DNA of 64,000 nt from the NCBI RefSeq assembly GCF_014946725.1, contig NZ_JACFXY010000001.1, positions 372,001-436,000 on the forward strand, in the 5' to 3' direction. Under the pieces are notes generated by a model. It saw only the letters and a program-made list of their open reading frames with translations. It was not told the DNA's origin and made no database searches. The stretch is from Mixta mediterraneensis (GTDB taxonomy: Bacteria > Pseudomonadota > Gammaproteobacteria > Enterobacterales > Enterobacteriaceae). A program made the position numbers and the translations under genes. The stretch's first letter is position 1; every line of letters begins with the position of its first letter. Positions 31,416-41,670 of this stretch are shown in pieces.

Positions 31416-31574
31416 GTGGATTCGACGAATTTAGATGGAAAGGTGAGCGCAGATGTTTTGCAACTCCTGTATAGCGTTGCAGTAGTCTAACAGCGAGAAA
31501 TGTATCTGCCTATCACTGGTTATCCCGATGACCCGCAAGAAAGCCCTACCTTACGATAAGGCGCGCAAAATAGC

Positions 31575-32126
31575 TTAGTGGCCTGGAAAATTGACCAGGC
31601 TATAGCACTCAAGACCGAGCGCTTTCAGACGTGTTTCACCCGTCAAATCAAACAGGTTGATAATAAAAGCGGCATGTTTAACTTCACCACCTGCGCGACG
31701 GATCAGTTTTACCGTCGCTTCAATGGTGCCGCCGGTTGCCAGCAGATCATCCACCACCAGCACCATGTCGCCCGGCTGGATAGCATCTTTATGCAGCTCC
31801 AGCTGATCGGTGCCATATTCCAGCTCATAAGTTTCGCTGAAGGTTTCGCGCGGCAGCTTACCGGGTTTGCGCACCGGAACAAATCCTACGCCCAGGCCTA
31901 ACGCTACCGGCGCGCCAAACAGAAAACCACGCGCTTCGGTGCCCACCACTTTGGTGATGCCTTTATCGCGATAACGCTCCACCAGCAGCGCAATGGCCGT
32001 GGCATAGGCTTTTGGATCTTCCAGCAGACTGGTTACGTCACGAAACAGAATGCCTGGCTTTGGATAATCAGAAATACTTTTGATGCTGTTTTTAATGTAT
32101 TCAAGCTGCTGCGCAGTGTCGGTCAT
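31575..32126 (-). CDS. apt: Apt, adenine phosphoribosyltransferase
   Basis: A 183-residue type I PRTase that converts adenine and PRPP to AMP. Motifs: [28 protein letters not shown], and the PRPP loop [13 protein letters not shown] (about 124-136). The stop is 149 bases upstream-side of dnaX, leaving room for the dnaX promoter. Same order as E. coli. Confidence 0.97.
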   Translation of the reverse strand: MTDTAQQLEYIKNSIKSISDYPKPGILFRDVTSLLEDPKAYATAIALLVERYRDKGITKVVGTEARGFLFGAPVALGLGVGFVPVRKPGKLPRETFSETYELEYGTDQLELHKDAIQPGDMVLVVDDLLATGGTIEATVKLIRRAGGEVKHAAFIINLFDLTGETRLKALGLECYSLVNFPGH

Positions 32127-32270
32127 AATGATACGCCTGGTAAAAAATTCTGTTTTGCGCAGCTCTCATAGCGCCAGTCTCTGATAAAAGGCTCAGCGGG
32201 AGAGTATTCACAAGGGAAAGCCACGCACGAAGAGGCCCAAATCTAAGCAAATGATCGCATAAATGCAACT

Positions 32271-32660
32271 TTATCGCGGCGGCTGGCGCGGCTCTGGCGT
32301 TTCAGCGACGACCGGGATGCGCCACATAAATGCCACCAGCAAAGCTAACATTGCCAGCAGCATGCTGCGAACCCAAAGGATCTTGACCAACGCAATCGAA
32401 ATAGCAAAGGTAAGAATAATCAATGCGATAGCACGTCCTTTCGTCCTGGGCGGCATAGCGCGATGCTGCTGCCAGTGACGAAGATAGCGACCAAACGGCG
32501 AGCGCCACAGCAGCCATTCATGAAAACGCGGAGAGGAACGGGCAAAGCACCAGGCTGCCAACAGCATAAATGGCGTGGTAGGTAATAAAGGTAATACAAT
32601 ACCTAACGTGCCCAGCACAATTGCCAGCCAGCCGAGGATTAATAACACAATGCGTTGCAT
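32271..32660 (-). CDS. ybaN: YbaN, DUF454 inner-membrane protein
   Basis: A 129-residue protein with paired N-terminal TM helices (IVLLILGWLAIVLGTLGIVLPLLPTTPFMLLAAW) and a C-terminal TM pair (ALIILTFAISIALVKILW; MLLAMLALLVAFMW). The PTTPFxLLAAWCFARSSPRFH block is diagnostic of DUF454. Function is not known. ATG at 32660 by homology; an in-frame extension to 32693 overlaps the priC promoter region. Divergent from priC. Confidence 0.93.
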   Translation of the reverse strand: MQRIVLLILGWLAIVLGTLGIVLPLLPTTPFMLLAAWCFARSSPRFHEWLLWRSPFGRYLRHWQQHRAMPPRTKGRAIALIILTFAISIALVKILWVRSMLLAMLALLVAFMWRIPVVAETPEPRQPPR

Positions 32661-32717
32661 GAATATCGCCCAGAAATTTTCTTTTCCGCACACGTTAGCA
32701 CAAATGACAGACGCGTT

Positions 32718-33248
32718 ATGAGCCTCAGTTCCATTCAGTTACGACTGCAGCAGCGCATTCTTGGTTTGCATCAGGAGATTGCCGGTCACCCTGATGGACG
32801 CTGCCGCCAGCCCCGCTTCGATAGTCAGCTGTTTCGTTGTAAAGGCACACGACTAACGGATTATCTGCAGGAAATTGAGCAAAATTTTCAACGATTATGC
32901 GCCCACGCAAACGATTTGTCGCGCATCACCTGGCTGGCTGAACATCTTGTTGACCAAATCGCAGCCCTGCAACGGGAAGCCAGTACGCAACAGTTACGGC
33001 TCCCGCGTGAACAGCCGCACAGCAATCCGCGGGAAGCGAAGCTGCAGGAATATCGCGAATACGAGCGGCGCTTACAGGCAATGCTTGATCAGCGTGAACA
33101 GCGGCTGGCGCTGGCTGAAACGCTGGCGGTACAGCAGCAGTTAAAGCAGGATCTGGAGATCCTTGAAGGTCGTATGATGCGCTGTCGACAGGCAATTCGT
33201 TCCGTAGAATGGGGGTTATCGCTGCGCGCCAGCAATGAAAGGGAATAA
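32718..33248 (+). CDS. priC: PriC, primosomal replication protein N''
   Basis: A 176-residue Arg/Gln-rich helical protein that restarts stalled forks by loading DnaB with Rep. Conserved features: FDSQLFRCKGTRLTDYLQEIEQNF and the C-terminal helix RCRQAIRSVEWGLSLR. Length matches E. coli (175). The start at 32718 (MSLSSIQL) is by homology. rsmS follows 90 bases on. Confidence 0.93.
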   Translation: MSLSSIQLRLQQRILGLHQEIAGHPDGRCRQPRFDSQLFRCKGTRLTDYLQEIEQNFQRLCAHANDLSRITWLAEHLVDQIAALQREASTQQLRLPREQPHSNPREAKLQEYREYERRLQAMLDQREQRLALAETLAVQQQLKQDLEILEGRMMRCRQAIRSVEWGLSLRASNERE

Positions 33249-33338
33249 GCGCAACAGCGGGCGCTGCTGTCTGTAAATAATGATGCGTTTGTGCTAATGA
33301 AAGTGCCGTGACGTAAAAACGTCTTAAAAGGAGTGGTT

Positions 33339-33494
33339 ATGGCTTTAGAAAATGCCCCTGACGATGTCAAGCTGGCGGTGGATTTGATTCAGCTGCTGGA
33401 AGAACATCAGCTGCCTGTGGAAACGGTGCTTTCGGCGTTAGCGATGGTACAGCGGGATTATGAAAAGAAACGCGACGCTAGCCACACGGACTAA
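33339..33494 (+). CDS. rsmS: RsmS (YbaM), small pleiotropic regulator
   Basis: A 51-residue protein, [20 protein letters not shown] to KKRDASHTD, matching E. coli YbaM (53 residues) and the RsmS regulator of exoenzymes and Rsm signalling in Pectobacterium. AAAGGAG precedes the ATG at 33339. Its TAA (33492-33494) overlaps the acrR stop codon on the opposite strand. Too short for a default ORF search. Amphipathic helical, likely soluble. Confidence 0.92.
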   Translation: MALENAPDDVKLAVDLIQLLEEHQLPVETVLSALAMVQRDYEKKRDASHTD

Positions 33495-34129
33495 TCATGA
33501 GCGGTTAAGGTCGGACTCAACCGTAACATATCAATAAAAGCGTTGACTAATTCCGGCGCATCGCCAGCTAAATCGAAACTTTCAGGCGTAAATAGCCAGC
33601 TTTCCATCATGCCATTGACATAACCGCGCATGATGAGCGCCGCCTGGCGCGTATTGAGGCGCGGCGACAACTGTGCTGCTTCAATACACTGGCGCAGGAC
33701 ATCTTCAATTCTGTCGTAACATTCAAGCAGTAAATTTTGCTGAATGTTTTTCAGCGTCGCCATTTCACCCACAAATTCACATTTATGGAAAATGATTTCC
33801 ATTAAAGCGCGACGTTGCGGATCGTTTGCTGTTGCTTCAAAGATATAGACTAGCATGGCACGTAACACTGAAAGTGGATCGCCGGGATATTTTGTTTGAT
33901 ACTCAAGTTCCACGTTATCTAGCCCGGCGTCGCAACGTAGCCAGATTTCATGCAAAACGTCAGCTTTATTTTTGAAATGCCAGTAGATAGCGCCCCGCGT
34001 AACACTGGCCGCAGCAGCAATATCTGCCAGTGAAGTGGCTGAAACGCCCTGTTGTGAGAACAGGATGATGGCGGCATCAAGAATTTGATGTCGGGTTTCA
34101 AGTGCTTGCGCTTTGGTTTTTCGTGCCAT
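33491..34129 (-). CDS. acrR: AcrR, TetR-family repressor of acrAB
   Basis: A 212-residue TetR regulator. N-terminal helix-turn-helix [34 protein letters not shown] (about 30-65) and a ligand-binding domain with the family end ([11 protein letters not shown]). It represses acrAB and itself and is released by efflux substrates. Divergent from acrA with a palindromic operator in the 142-base gap. Confidence 0.97.
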   Translation of the reverse strand: MARKTKAQALETRHQILDAAIILFSQQGVSATSLADIAAAASVTRGAIYWHFKNKADVLHEIWLRCDAGLDNVELEYQTKYPGDPLSVLRAMLVYIFEATANDPQRRALMEIIFHKCEFVGEMATLKNIQQNLLLECYDRIEDVLRQCIEAAQLSPRLNTRQAALIMRGYVNGMMESWLFTPESFDLAGDAPELVNAFIDMLRLSPTLTAHD

Positions 34130-34158
34130 AGGGTACTTTTTTTACAAACGGGAAAGTT

Positions 34159-34182
34159 TACATACATTTGTGAATGTATGTA
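34159..34182. promoter_or_regulatory. AcrR operator in the acrR-acrA gap
   Basis: A 24-bp inverted repeat: TACATACATT and AATGTATGTA around the centre TGTG. It closely matches the AcrR operator known from E. coli and overlaps the divergent promoter region. Confidence 0.92.
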
Positions 34183-34271
34183 CCATAGCACGACCCGCGA
34201 TTTGACGCAGCAATGGGTTCTTCGGTTTGTGAGCCATTGATCATTTGTTATCGGACTCTAGAGGTTTATTT

Positions 34272-35474
34272 ATGAATAAAATCAGAGGATTATCGCCTCT
34301 GGCGGCCGTCCTGATGCTTTCAGGCAGCTTTATGTTAACAGGATGTGATGATAATAAATCCCAACAAGCCGCCCAGCAACAGCCGCCAGAAGTCGGCGTT
34401 GTCACGCTAAAAAACGCGCCTTTAAAGATTTCCACCGAATTACCCGGCAGGACTTCCGCGTATCGCGTGGCCGAAGTGCGTCCTCAAGTTTCCGGTATCA
34501 TTCTGAAACGTAACTTTGTCGAAGGCAGTGATGTAAAAGCAGGACAATCTCTTTACCAGATCGATCCGGCCACTTATCAGGCGGCCTACGACAGTGCTAA
34601 AGGCGACCTCGCGCAGGCTGAAGCTAATGCGCGCATTGCTCAGCTCACGGTCAAACGTTATAAGCCGCTGCTGGGTACAAAGTACATCAGTCAGCAGGAC
34701 TATGACACCGCCGTTGCTACCGCCGCGCAAAACGATGCTGCAGTACAAGCCGCAAAAGCAAATGTCGAAACGGCTCGCATCAATCTTGCCTACACTAAAG
34801 TCACTTCGCCAATTAGCGGACGGGTGGGTAAATCTTCTGTCACAGAAGGCGCGCTGGTGCAAGACGCGCAAACAACTGCACTGGCCACCGTGCAGCAGCT
34901 TGATCCAATGTATGTGGACGTGACTCAATCCAGCGACGATTTTTTACGTCTGCGCCAGGAGCTGGAGTCTGGCAAGCTGAAACAGAATGATGGTAAAGCC
35001 AATGTCACTCTGCTGATGCAGAACGGCAAAAGTTATGCTCAGCCTGGTACGCTGGAATTCTCCGATGTAACCGTTGATGAAACCACCGGTTCTATCACTC
35101 TGCGCGCTATTTTCCCGAACCCCAACCACGCTCTGCTGCCTGGCATGTTTGTACGTGCACGTCTGGATGAAGGAACCAACCCAGACGCGCTGCTGGTGCC
35201 GCAGCAGGCTGTTGCCCGGACGCCAACCGGTCAGGCGACGGTGATGGTTGTTGGTGCGGACAACAAAGTAGAATCCCGCAACATAAATGCAGCGCAGGCT
35301 ATCGGCGACAAATGGCTGGTGACCGAGGGTGTGAAAGCGGGTGAGCGTGTCATCAGCACCGGTTTACAGCGTGCTAAACCAGGTGCGAAGGTTACGCCAC
35401 AAGAAGTCTCAGACGATGCTAAGTCCGCGCCAGAGTCCCAATCGCAGGCCCAGTCTGAAAAATCATCGTCATAA
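34272..35474 (+). CDS. acrA: AcrA, periplasmic adaptor lipoprotein of the AcrAB-TolC pump
   Basis: A 400-residue membrane-fusion protein. Lipobox LTGC (Cys at about residue 25) after a hydrophobic signal. Domains: beta-barrel/lipoyl halves (LPGRTSAYRVAEVRPQVSG; SPISGRVGKSSVTEGALV), an alpha-hairpin coiled coil (about 100-170) that meets TolC, and the membrane-proximal domain (LDEGTNPDALLVPQQAVAR). The true start is 34272 (MNKIRGLSP). Operon with acrB, 16 bases apart. Confidence 0.98.
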   Translation: MNKIRGLSPLAAVLMLSGSFMLTGCDDNKSQQAAQQQPPEVGVVTLKNAPLKISTELPGRTSAYRVAEVRPQVSGIILKRNFVEGSDVKAGQSLYQIDPATYQAAYDSAKGDLAQAEANARIAQLTVKRYKPLLGTKYISQQDYDTAVATAAQNDAAVQAAKANVETARINLAYTKVTSPISGRVGKSSVTEGALVQDAQTTALATVQQLDPMYVDVTQSSDDFLRLRQELESGKLKQNDGKANVTLLMQNGKSYAQPGTLEFSDVTVDETTGSITLRAIFPNPNHALLPGMFVRARLDEGTNPDALLVPQQAVARTPTGQATVMVVGADNKVESRNINAAQAIGDKWLVTEGVKAGERVISTGLQRAKPGAKVTPQEVSDDAKSAPESQSQAQSEKSSS

Positions 35475-35490
35475 CAGGAGCCGTTGATAC

Positions 35491-38400
35491 ATGGCTAAGT
35501 TCTTTATCGATCGTCCCATCTTTGCGTGGGTCCTCGCCATCATTATTATGATGGGTGGTGTGCTATCGATTATCAATCTACCGATTGAGCAATACCCCAA
35601 CGTTGCGCCGCCGTCAGTTGAAATCCAGGCCACCTATCCAGGAGCGGATGCAAAAACGTTGCAGGATTCCGTGACGCAGGTCATCGAGCAAAACATGAAT
35701 GGCATCGATGGGCTGATGTATATGTCCTCGAGCAGTGATTCATCCGGCACGCTGACGCTGACCATCTCTTTCGAATCGGGAACCGACGCAGATATTGCCC
35801 AGGTACAGGTGCAAAACAAACTGCAACTGGCAATGCCTCTGCTACCGCAGGAAGTGCAGCAACAGGGAATTCAGGTTAAAAAATCCTCTAGCAGCTTTCT
35901 GATGGTGGCAGGTTTCATCAGTGAAGATGGCAGCATGACGCAGAATGATATTTCTGACTATGTTGCGTCAAACATCAAAGATCCGATCAGCCGTACGCCA
36001 GGTGTAGGTGATACGCAGGTATTTGGTGCGCAATATGCGATGCGAATCTGGATGGACCCGCATAAGCTGAATAACTATCAGCTCACGCCGGTGGATGTCA
36101 TTAGCGCCCTGGATACGCAGAATGCTCAGGTTGCGGCAGGCCAGTTGGGTGGTACCCCTCCTGCGCCAGGTCAGCAACTCAACGCATCGATTATTGCACA
36201 AACGCGTCTGACGTCTACTGAAGAGTTCGGCAACATTCTGCTAAAAGTGAATTCGGATGGCTCACAGGTACGTTTGCGTGACGTGGCGAAAATTGAACTC
36301 GGCGGTGAGAACTATGAGATCATTGCGCGTTACAACGGCAAGCCAGCATCCGGTATCGGTATCAAACTGGCCACGGGTGCCAATGCGCTGGATACCGCAG
36401 ACGCGGTAAAAGCTGAACTGGCTAAGCTGCAGCCCTTCTTCCCTGCCGGGATGAAAGTGGTTTATCCCTACGACACGACCCCGTTCGTTAAGATCTCTAT
36501 CTTCGAAGTGGTGAAAACCTTGCTGGAAGCGATCGTGTTGGTGTTCCTGGTAATGTACCTGTTCCTGCAAAACTTCCGCGCCACGCTGATTCCGACAATT
36601 GCCGTGCCGGTCGTGCTGTTAGGCACCTTTGCCATTATCAGCGCCTTTGGCTATTCGATAAATACCCTGACGATGTTCGGGATGGTGCTCGCCATCGGCT
36701 TACTGGTGGATGACGCCATCGTGGTGGTTGAGAACGTTGAGCGCGTCATGGCGGAAGAGGGATTACCGCCCAAAGAAGCGACCAAACGCTCGATGGAGCA
36801 AATTCAGGGTGCGCTGGTCGGTATCGCGCTGGTGTTATCAGCGGTGTTTGTGCCGATGGCGTTCTTTGGCGGCTCGACTGGGGTTATTTATCGTCAGTTC
36901 TCCATCACCATCGTTTCTGCAATGGCGCTGTCAGTATTAGTGGCGTTGATTCTGACGCCTGCGCTTTGTGCCACCATGCTGAAGCCAATTGCAAAAGGCG
37001 ACCACGGTAAAACCACCGGTTTCTTCGGCTGGTTTAACCGCCTGTTTGACAAGAGTACAAACCACTACGTTGACAGCGTGGGCCATATTGTCCGCAGCAC
37101 CGGTCGCTATTTAGTGATTTATCTGGTGATTGTGGTCGGCATGGCTTACCTGTTCCTGCGATTACCCTCCTCCTTCCTGCCGGAAGAAGATCAGGGCTTA
37201 CTGCTGGCTCAGGCACAGCTGCCCGCCGGCGCAACGCAAGAACGTACTCAGAGAGTGTTGGATCAGGTAACGGATTACTTCCTCACCAAGGAAAAAGACA
37301 GTGTTAACTCAGTATTTACCGTAAACGGCTTCGGTTTTGCCGGTCGCGGCCAGAATACCGGTATTGCATTTGTCAGCCTTAAACCGTGGGATGAGCGTGC
37401 GGGTAGCGATATGAAGGTGCCGGCAATTGCCGGTCGTGCTATGAAAGCGTTGGGCAAGATCAGAGATGCGATGGTTATCCCGTTTAACCTGCCAGCGATT
37501 ATCGAACTGGGTAATGCCACCGGCTTCGACTTCGAACTGATCGATCAGGGCAACCTGGGCCATGCCAAACTGACCGAAGCGCGTAATCAGCTGCTGGGTA
37601 TGGTGGCGCAACATTCAGACTCGCTGGCGGGCGGGCGCCCGAACGGTCTGGAAGATACGCCACAGTACAAACTGATCATCGATCAGGAGAAAGCGCAGGC
37701 GCTGGGCGTGTCGCTAAGTGACATCAATACTACGCTGGGCGCCTCCTGGGGCGGATCCTACGTTAACGATTTTATCGACCGTGGACGTGTGAAAAAAGTG
37801 TATGTCATGGGCAAAGCAGATTCGCGTATGTTGCCGGATGATATTGGGAAATGGTACGTGCGCAACAGCAGCGGAACTATGGTGCCCTTCTCTGCCTTCT
37901 CGTCGGCGAAATGGCAATATGGTTCTCCGCGCCTTGAACGCTACAACGGCTTACCTTCTATGGAGATTCTGGGCCAACCCGCAGCAGGCAAAAGCTCCGG
38001 TGACGCGATGAATCTGATGGAACAACTGGCCTCGAAGCTGCCAACCGGTATTGGCTACGACTGGACCGGCATGTCTTATCAGGAACGTCTGTCAGGTAAC
38101 CAGGCGCCAGCGCTGTACGCCATCTCGCTGATTGTGGTGTTCTTGTGTCTCGCTGCACTGTATGAAAGCTGGTCCATTCCGTTCTCAGTCATGCTGGTTG
38201 TTCCGCTCGGGGTCATTGGCGCATTGATCTTTACCACGCTACGTGGACTGAGCAATGATGTTTACTTCGTGGTGGGATTACTGACTACCGTTGGCCTCTC
38301 AGCGAAGAACGCCATTCTAATCGTTGAATTTGCGAAAGATTTGATGGAGAAAGAAGGCAAAGGTTTGATAGAGGCAACGCTGGAAGCATCACGTATGCGT

Positions 38401-38646
38401 CTGCGTCCTATTCTGATGACATCGCTTGCCTTTATTCTTGGCGTGTTGCCACTGGCAATTAGTTCCGGTGCGGGTTCCGGCGCGCAAAACGCCGTGGGTA
38501 CAGGCGTGATGGGCGGTATGGTGACCGCAACAGCGCTGGCTATTTTCTTTGTTCCGGTGTTTTTTGTCGTGGTACGTCGCCGCTTCAGTAAGAACAAAAC
38601 GGAGCTGGAAAAAGGCCATCCGGTTGAACACGACCAGTCACACTAA
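35491..38646 (+). CDS. acrB: AcrB, RND multidrug efflux transporter
   Basis: A 1,051-residue inner-membrane trimer protein with 12 TM helices and two large periplasmic loops. The proton relay is intact: the [15 protein letters not shown]sp pair in TM4 (about 407-408) and the Lys in [14 protein letters not shown] (TM10). It exports drugs, bile salts and dyes through AcrA-TolC. GGAG stands before the ATG at 35491. The sequence is close to E. coli (1,049) with no lesion. Regulated through AcrR. A terminator follows. Confidence 0.99.
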   Translation: MAKFFIDRPIFAWVLAIIIMMGGVLSIINLPIEQYPNVAPPSVEIQATYPGADAKTLQDSVTQVIEQNMNGIDGLMYMSSSSDSSGTLTLTISFESGTDADIAQVQVQNKLQLAMPLLPQEVQQQGIQVKKSSSSFLMVAGFISEDGSMTQNDISDYVASNIKDPISRTPGVGDTQVFGAQYAMRIWMDPHKLNNYQLTPVDVISALDTQNAQVAAGQLGGTPPAPGQQLNASIIAQTRLTSTEEFGNILLKVNSDGSQVRLRDVAKIELGGENYEIIARYNGKPASGIGIKLATGANALDTADAVKAELAKLQPFFPAGMKVVYPYDTTPFVKISIFEVVKTLLEAIVLVFLVMYLFLQNFRATLIPTIAVPVVLLGTFAIISAFGYSINTLTMFGMVLAIGLLVDDAIVVVENVERVMAEEGLPPKEATKRSMEQIQGALVGIALVLSAVFVPMAFFGGSTGVIYRQFSITIVSAMALSVLVALILTPALCATMLKPIAKGDHGKTTGFFGWFNRLFDKSTNHYVDSVGHIVRSTGRYLVIYLVIVVGMAYLFLRLPSSFLPEEDQGLLLAQAQLPAGATQERTQRVLDQVTDYFLTKEKDSVNSVFTVNGFGFAGRGQNTGIAFVSLKPWDERAGSDMKVPAIAGRAMKALGKIRDAMVIPFNLPAIIELGNATGFDFELIDQGNLGHAKLTEARNQLLGMVAQHSDSLAGGRPNGLEDTPQYKLIIDQEKAQALGVSLSDINTTLGASWGGSYVNDFIDRGRVKKVYVMGKADSRMLPDDIGKWYVRNSSGTMVPFSAFSSAKWQYGSPRLERYNGLPSMEILGQPAAGKSSGDAMNLMEQLASKLPTGIGYDWTGMSYQERLSGNQAPALYAISLIVVFLCLAALYESWSIPFSVMLVVPLGVIGALIFTTLRGLSNDVYFVVGLLTTVGLSAKNAILIVEFAKDLMEKEGKGLIEATLEASRMRLRPILMTSLAFILGVLPLAISSGAGSGAQNAVGTGVMGGMVTATALAIFFVPVFFVVVRRRFSKNKTELEKGHPVEHDQSH

Positions 38647-38660
38647 AGTGTGATGCCTGA

Positions 38661-38684
38661 AAGGCCGCGCAAGCGGCCTTTTTT
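38661..38684 (+). terminator. acrAB operon terminator
   Basis: AAGGCCGC / GCGGCCTT with loop GCAA, then TTTT. Confidence 0.93.
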
Positions 38685-38784
38685 ATTGCCTGTCTGTCTT
38701 CATTTCTGCCTTGTTCCGAATCCCTTCCCCTTTATTTCCGGCCTTCCTTACGGTTGCATTCATCAGGAAGGAGGTGCATACTAT

Positions 38785-38804
38785 TGTAATATTATAACAT
38801 TACA
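38785..38804. promoter_or_regulatory. Zur-type operator upstream of rpmE2-rpmJ2
   Basis: TGTAATATTATAACATTACA is a near-perfect palindrome ending 13 bases before the rpmE2 start. It resembles the gammaproteobacterial Zur consensus (AT-rich dyad around TTATAA) and is 17/20 identical to the box at 41783-41802. The position close to the start fits repression. Zinc control is inferred from the box and gene content. Confidence 0.8.
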
Positions 38805-38817
38805 TGAAGGTGGGAAT

Positions 38818-39072
38818 ATGAAACCCCATATCCATCCGCATTATCGGCAGGTTGTGTTCCACGACACTTCTGCCAACGCCTGGTTCAAAATCGGTTCAAC
38901 TATCAAAACCGATCGCACCGTGGAATTTGAAGGAGAAACGCTGCCCTATGTCCCGCTTGACGTTTCATCAGCCTCCCATGTGCATTACACCGGTAAACAA
39001 AAAGATTTCACCAAAGAAGGCAGTACCGCACGCTTTAATCAACGTTTTGGCCGCTTTCTGGGCCGTAAATAG
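38818..39072 (+). CDS. rpmE2: RpmE2 (L31 type B), zinc-independent ribosomal protein
   Basis: An 84-residue L31 paralogue of the 'C-minus' class. The normal L31 has a CxxC zinc ribbon; this protein has none ([17 protein letters not shown]...). It replaces the zinc-containing copy during zinc starvation and so frees zinc. GAAGGTGGGA precedes the ATG; the in-frame stretch back to 38650 covers the Zur-type box and is not coding. The paired rpmJ2 follows by 10 bases. Confidence 0.95.
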   Translation: MKPHIHPHYRQVVFHDTSANAWFKIGSTIKTDRTVEFEGETLPYVPLDVSSASHVHYTGKQKDFTKEGSTARFNQRFGRFLGRK

Positions 39073-39082
39073 AGAGGGAAAC

Positions 39083-39214
39083 ATGCAAGTATTGAGCTCG
39101 TTGCGTTCAGCTAAAAATCGCCATAAAGATTGCAAAATCGTCCGTCGCCACGGGCGCGTTTATGTGATCTGTAAATCGAATCCGCGCTTTAAAGCGGTAC
39201 AGGGAAGGAAATAA
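39083..39214 (+). CDS. rpmJ2: RpmJ2 (L36 type B), zinc-independent ribosomal protein
   Basis: A 43-residue L36 paralogue ([17 protein letters not shown] to [12 protein letters not shown]). It lacks the zinc-binding Cys3His pattern of the main L36, though two isolated Cys remain (KDCKIV, VICKS). AGAGGGAA ribosome-binding site before the ATG at 39083. It forms an operon with rpmE2 and shares its Zur-type control. Confidence 0.93.
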   Translation: MQVLSSLRSAKNRHKDCKIVRRHGRVYVICKSNPRFKAVQGRK

Positions 39215-39242
39215 AAAGTCAGGACGTGTCGTGATGATATTG

Positions 39243-39268
39243 GCCGGGAAAATTCCCGGCTTTTTTTT
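39243..39268 (+). terminator. rpmE2-rpmJ2 terminator
   Basis: GCCGGGAA / TTCCCGGC with an AA loop and an eight-T run. Placed between convergent rpmJ2 and the metal-binding protein gene. Confidence 0.93.
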
Positions 39269-39272
39269 ATGC

Positions 39273-40151
39273 TTAACGCATGCTGCCTAACATGGCGTTG
39301 ACGTTGTGTTTGAACGCGGTTACATAGGTTGCTGCCGGCCCCGATGCGTCAGACAGTGCTTCAGGATAAAGCTCGCCGCCCGGTTGCGCACCGGTTGCGC
39401 TGGCAATCTGCTTCACTAAACGCGGATCGGTTTGGTTCTCAATAAAGTAACGGTTGATATGTTGCTGCTTCAGCTGTTTGATCAACCCCCCAACGTCGCT
39501 GGCACTGGCCTCAGCTTCAGTAGAGAAGCCAACGGGCGCCAGAAAATTCACCTTATAACGCTGACCGAAATAGCCAAACGCATCGTGGCTGGTTAATACT
39601 TTACGTTTAGCGGGTGGAACAGCTTCGAAAGCGGTTTTTGCCCAGCTATCCAGATTTTTGAGCTGTTGAATATAATTTTCGCCACGCAGACGAATATCGG
39701 TCGCATCCTCGGGATCGGCTTTAATTAATGCATTCATGATATTAGTCGCGTAGATCACGCCATTTTGCAGGTTGTTCCAGGCATGTGGGTCAGTGATATT
39801 TTTACCGTCCTCTTCCAGGGTGCGCGTGGTCACCCCTGTGGAAGCAATAACGGGTTGATTTTTGTATCCTGATGCCGTGACCAGACGATTCATCCACCCT
39901 TCCAGCCCCAGGCCGCTAACAAATACCACGTCGGCTTTCGCCAGCGCCTGGCTGTCCTGCGGCGTGGGCTCGAAAGTATGCGGATCACCATTCGGCCCGA
40001 CCAGACTTTTTACGTGCACATGATCACCACCGACTTGTTTAACCATGTCCGCCAGTACAGTAAAGCTGGCTACCGCTTCCACGGTTTTCGCCATGGAGAA
40101 GGGGCTAACCAACATCGCACCAAGCGCCAGACTAACCGGTAACTTTTTCAT
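39273..40151 (-). CDS. Metal ABC transporter substrate-binding protein (zinc/manganese, TroA-like)
   Basis: A 292-residue cluster A-I binding protein. Signal peptide to SMA/K (about 21), then metal ligands GDPHTFEP (His near 67), DPHAWNNL (His near 131) and a C-terminal Asp in the SDASGP region. It lacks the long His-rich loop of classic ZnuA. Zinc is the likely ligand because of the Zur-type box at the start of the operon and convergent rpmE2; manganese is the alternative. Third gene of the transporter operon, 14 bases after the permease gene. Confidence 0.9.
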   Translation of the reverse strand: MKKLPVSLALGAMLVSPFSMAKTVEAVASFTVLADMVKQVGGDHVHVKSLVGPNGDPHTFEPTPQDSQALAKADVVFVSGLGLEGWMNRLVTASGYKNQPVIASTGVTTRTLEEDGKNITDPHAWNNLQNGVIYATNIMNALIKADPEDATDIRLRGENYIQQLKNLDSWAKTAFEAVPPAKRKVLTSHDAFGYFGQRYKVNFLAPVGFSTEAEASASDVGGLIKQLKQQHINRYFIENQTDPRLVKQIASATGAQPGGELYPEALSDASGPAATYVTAFKHNVNAMLGSMR

Positions 40152-40165
40152 AAAAACTCCTTAAT

Positions 40166-41005
40166 TTAATGGCGGCGTAAAAGACCGCCGCACGGCCCTG
40201 TCAAAATTGAGAGAAAGAACAGAACAGCAGCACTCAGTACCACCGCAGGTCCGGCTGGTAATGAGAAATGCCAGGAAAGGATTAAACCGATAAATGACGA
40301 CATTCCCGCCAGCAACATGGCAATGCCGAGCATGGCGGCAAGATGGCGACTCCAGAAGCGTGCGCTTGCGGCGGGTAACATCATCAACCCGACTGACATC
40401 AAGGTGCCTAACACCTGGAAGCCCGCCACCAGATTCAGCACCACCAGCATCAGAAAAAGTCCATGCACCAGCGGCGCACTCCATTTGCCCTGGGCGCGCA
40501 AAAAGTCCGGATCAAATGCGTCAATGACTAAAGGCCGGTAAATAAGCGCCAGCATCAGCAAGGTAAAAGCAGCAATACCACTCACCAGCAGCAGCGCCGG
40601 GTTATCCACCGCCAATAGTGATCCAAATAGCACATGTAAAAGATCTACGCTTGAACCGCGCAACGATACTAACGTCACACCCAACGCCAGCGAGCCGAGA
40701 TAGAAACCGGCAAAACTGGCATCCTCTTTTAACGGCGTATAGCGGCTGACGGCACCGGATAACAGCGCAACGGCTAAACCCGCGATCACTCCGCCAATCC
40801 CCATCGCCACCAGCGAAAGTCCTGAAATGAGATAACCAATGGCGGCGCCCGGCAGCACCGCATGTGATAACGCATCGCCAATCAGGCTCATGCGACGTAG
40901 AGAGAGAAATACGCCAAGCGGCGTGGCGCTAACGGCTAAGGCGATACAGGCCACCAGCGCGCGTCGCATAAAGCCAAACTCCATGAAAGGGTGTATCACT
41001 ATCAC
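40166..41005 (-). CDS. Metal ABC transporter permease (ABC-3 family)
   Basis: A 279-residue inner-membrane permease with about eight TM helices (RRALVACIALAVSATPLGVFLSLRRMSLIGDALSHAVLPG with the conserved GDALSHAVLPG loop; GTLMSVGLMMLPAASA). It starts at a GTG whose TGA overlap (41002-41005) couples it to the ATPase gene. Belongs to the ZnuB/SitC/TroC family. Confidence 0.93.
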   Translation of the reverse strand: MIVIHPFMEFGFMRRALVACIALAVSATPLGVFLSLRRMSLIGDALSHAVLPGAAIGYLISGLSLVAMGIGGVIAGLAVALLSGAVSRYTPLKEDASFAGFYLGSLALGVTLVSLRGSSVDLLHVLFGSLLAVDNPALLLVSGIAAFTLLMLALIYRPLVIDAFDPDFLRAQGKWSAPLVHGLFLMLVVLNLVAGFQVLGTLMSVGLMMLPAASARFWSRHLAAMLGIAMLLAGMSSFIGLILSWHFSLPAGPAVVLSAAVLFFLSILTGPCGGLLRRH

Positions 41006-41670
41006 GACGCGACTCTCCGCAGCGGAGTGGAAGCTATTTGTGTCTGGCGATGAGACGCATCGTCCATTGACAGTACATCGTTAAAGTAACGGGCAACCAG
41101 AGGACGATCGTGTAGCACCACCAGCAGAGTCGTTCCCGCATGCTGCTGTTGTTGCAGAATCGACATTAATAGCGTGACGGTTTGGCTGTCGATCCCATTA
41201 AATGGCTCATCCAGCAGCCAAAGGCGGCTGCGCTGTAACATCAGGCGAGCAAACAATACGCGCTGTAGCTGACCGCCTGATAATGTGGCAGGTTGCGCAT
41301 CGGCATGCTCTGTCATGTGCACCGCTTCAAGCGCCTGCCAGATTTCTTTCCGCAAAGCGCGAGTGATGCCGCCGAACCAGCCGCAGCGCGGCCAGCAACC
41401 TATCGAAACCAGCTCAAAAACAGTCAGCGGAAATCGCGTTTCCAGCTCAGTGCGTTGTGGTAACCAACCCAGCTCTTTGCGTGGTAAAAAAAGATCGCAA
41501 TGCCCGGCGATGGGAGGCAATAAGCCAGCGATAGTCTTTAATAATGTCGACTTCCCGCTGCCATTAGCGCCCACCAGCGCTGTCATACTGCCTGCCGCTA
41601 ACTGGCCATTGATGACGGGCGTTACCGTCTGACCCTGATAGCCGACACAAAGATCGCTGAATTTGATCAT
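41002..41670 (-). CDS. Metal ABC transporter ATP-binding protein
   Basis: A 222-residue ATPase. Walker A GANGSGKST (about 34-42), signature LSGGQLQR, Walker B LWLLDEPFNGID and H-loop VLHDR. ZnuC/SitB-like. The in-frame extension to 41730 is not needed; MIKFSDLCVGYQG at 41670 follows GGGGAA. Its ATG overlaps the TGA of a 34-codon membrane ORF (ATGA), so translation may be coupled. Confidence 0.93.
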   Translation of the reverse strand: MIKFSDLCVGYQGQTVTPVINGQLAAGSMTALVGANGSGKSTLLKTIAGLLPPIAGHCDLFLPRKELGWLPQRTELETRFPLTVFELVSIGCWPRCGWFGGITRALRKEIWQALEAVHMTEHADAQPATLSGGQLQRVLFARLMLQRSRLWLLDEPFNGIDSQTVTLLMSILQQQQHAGTTLLVVLHDRPLVARYFNDVLSMDDASHRQTQIASTPLRRVAS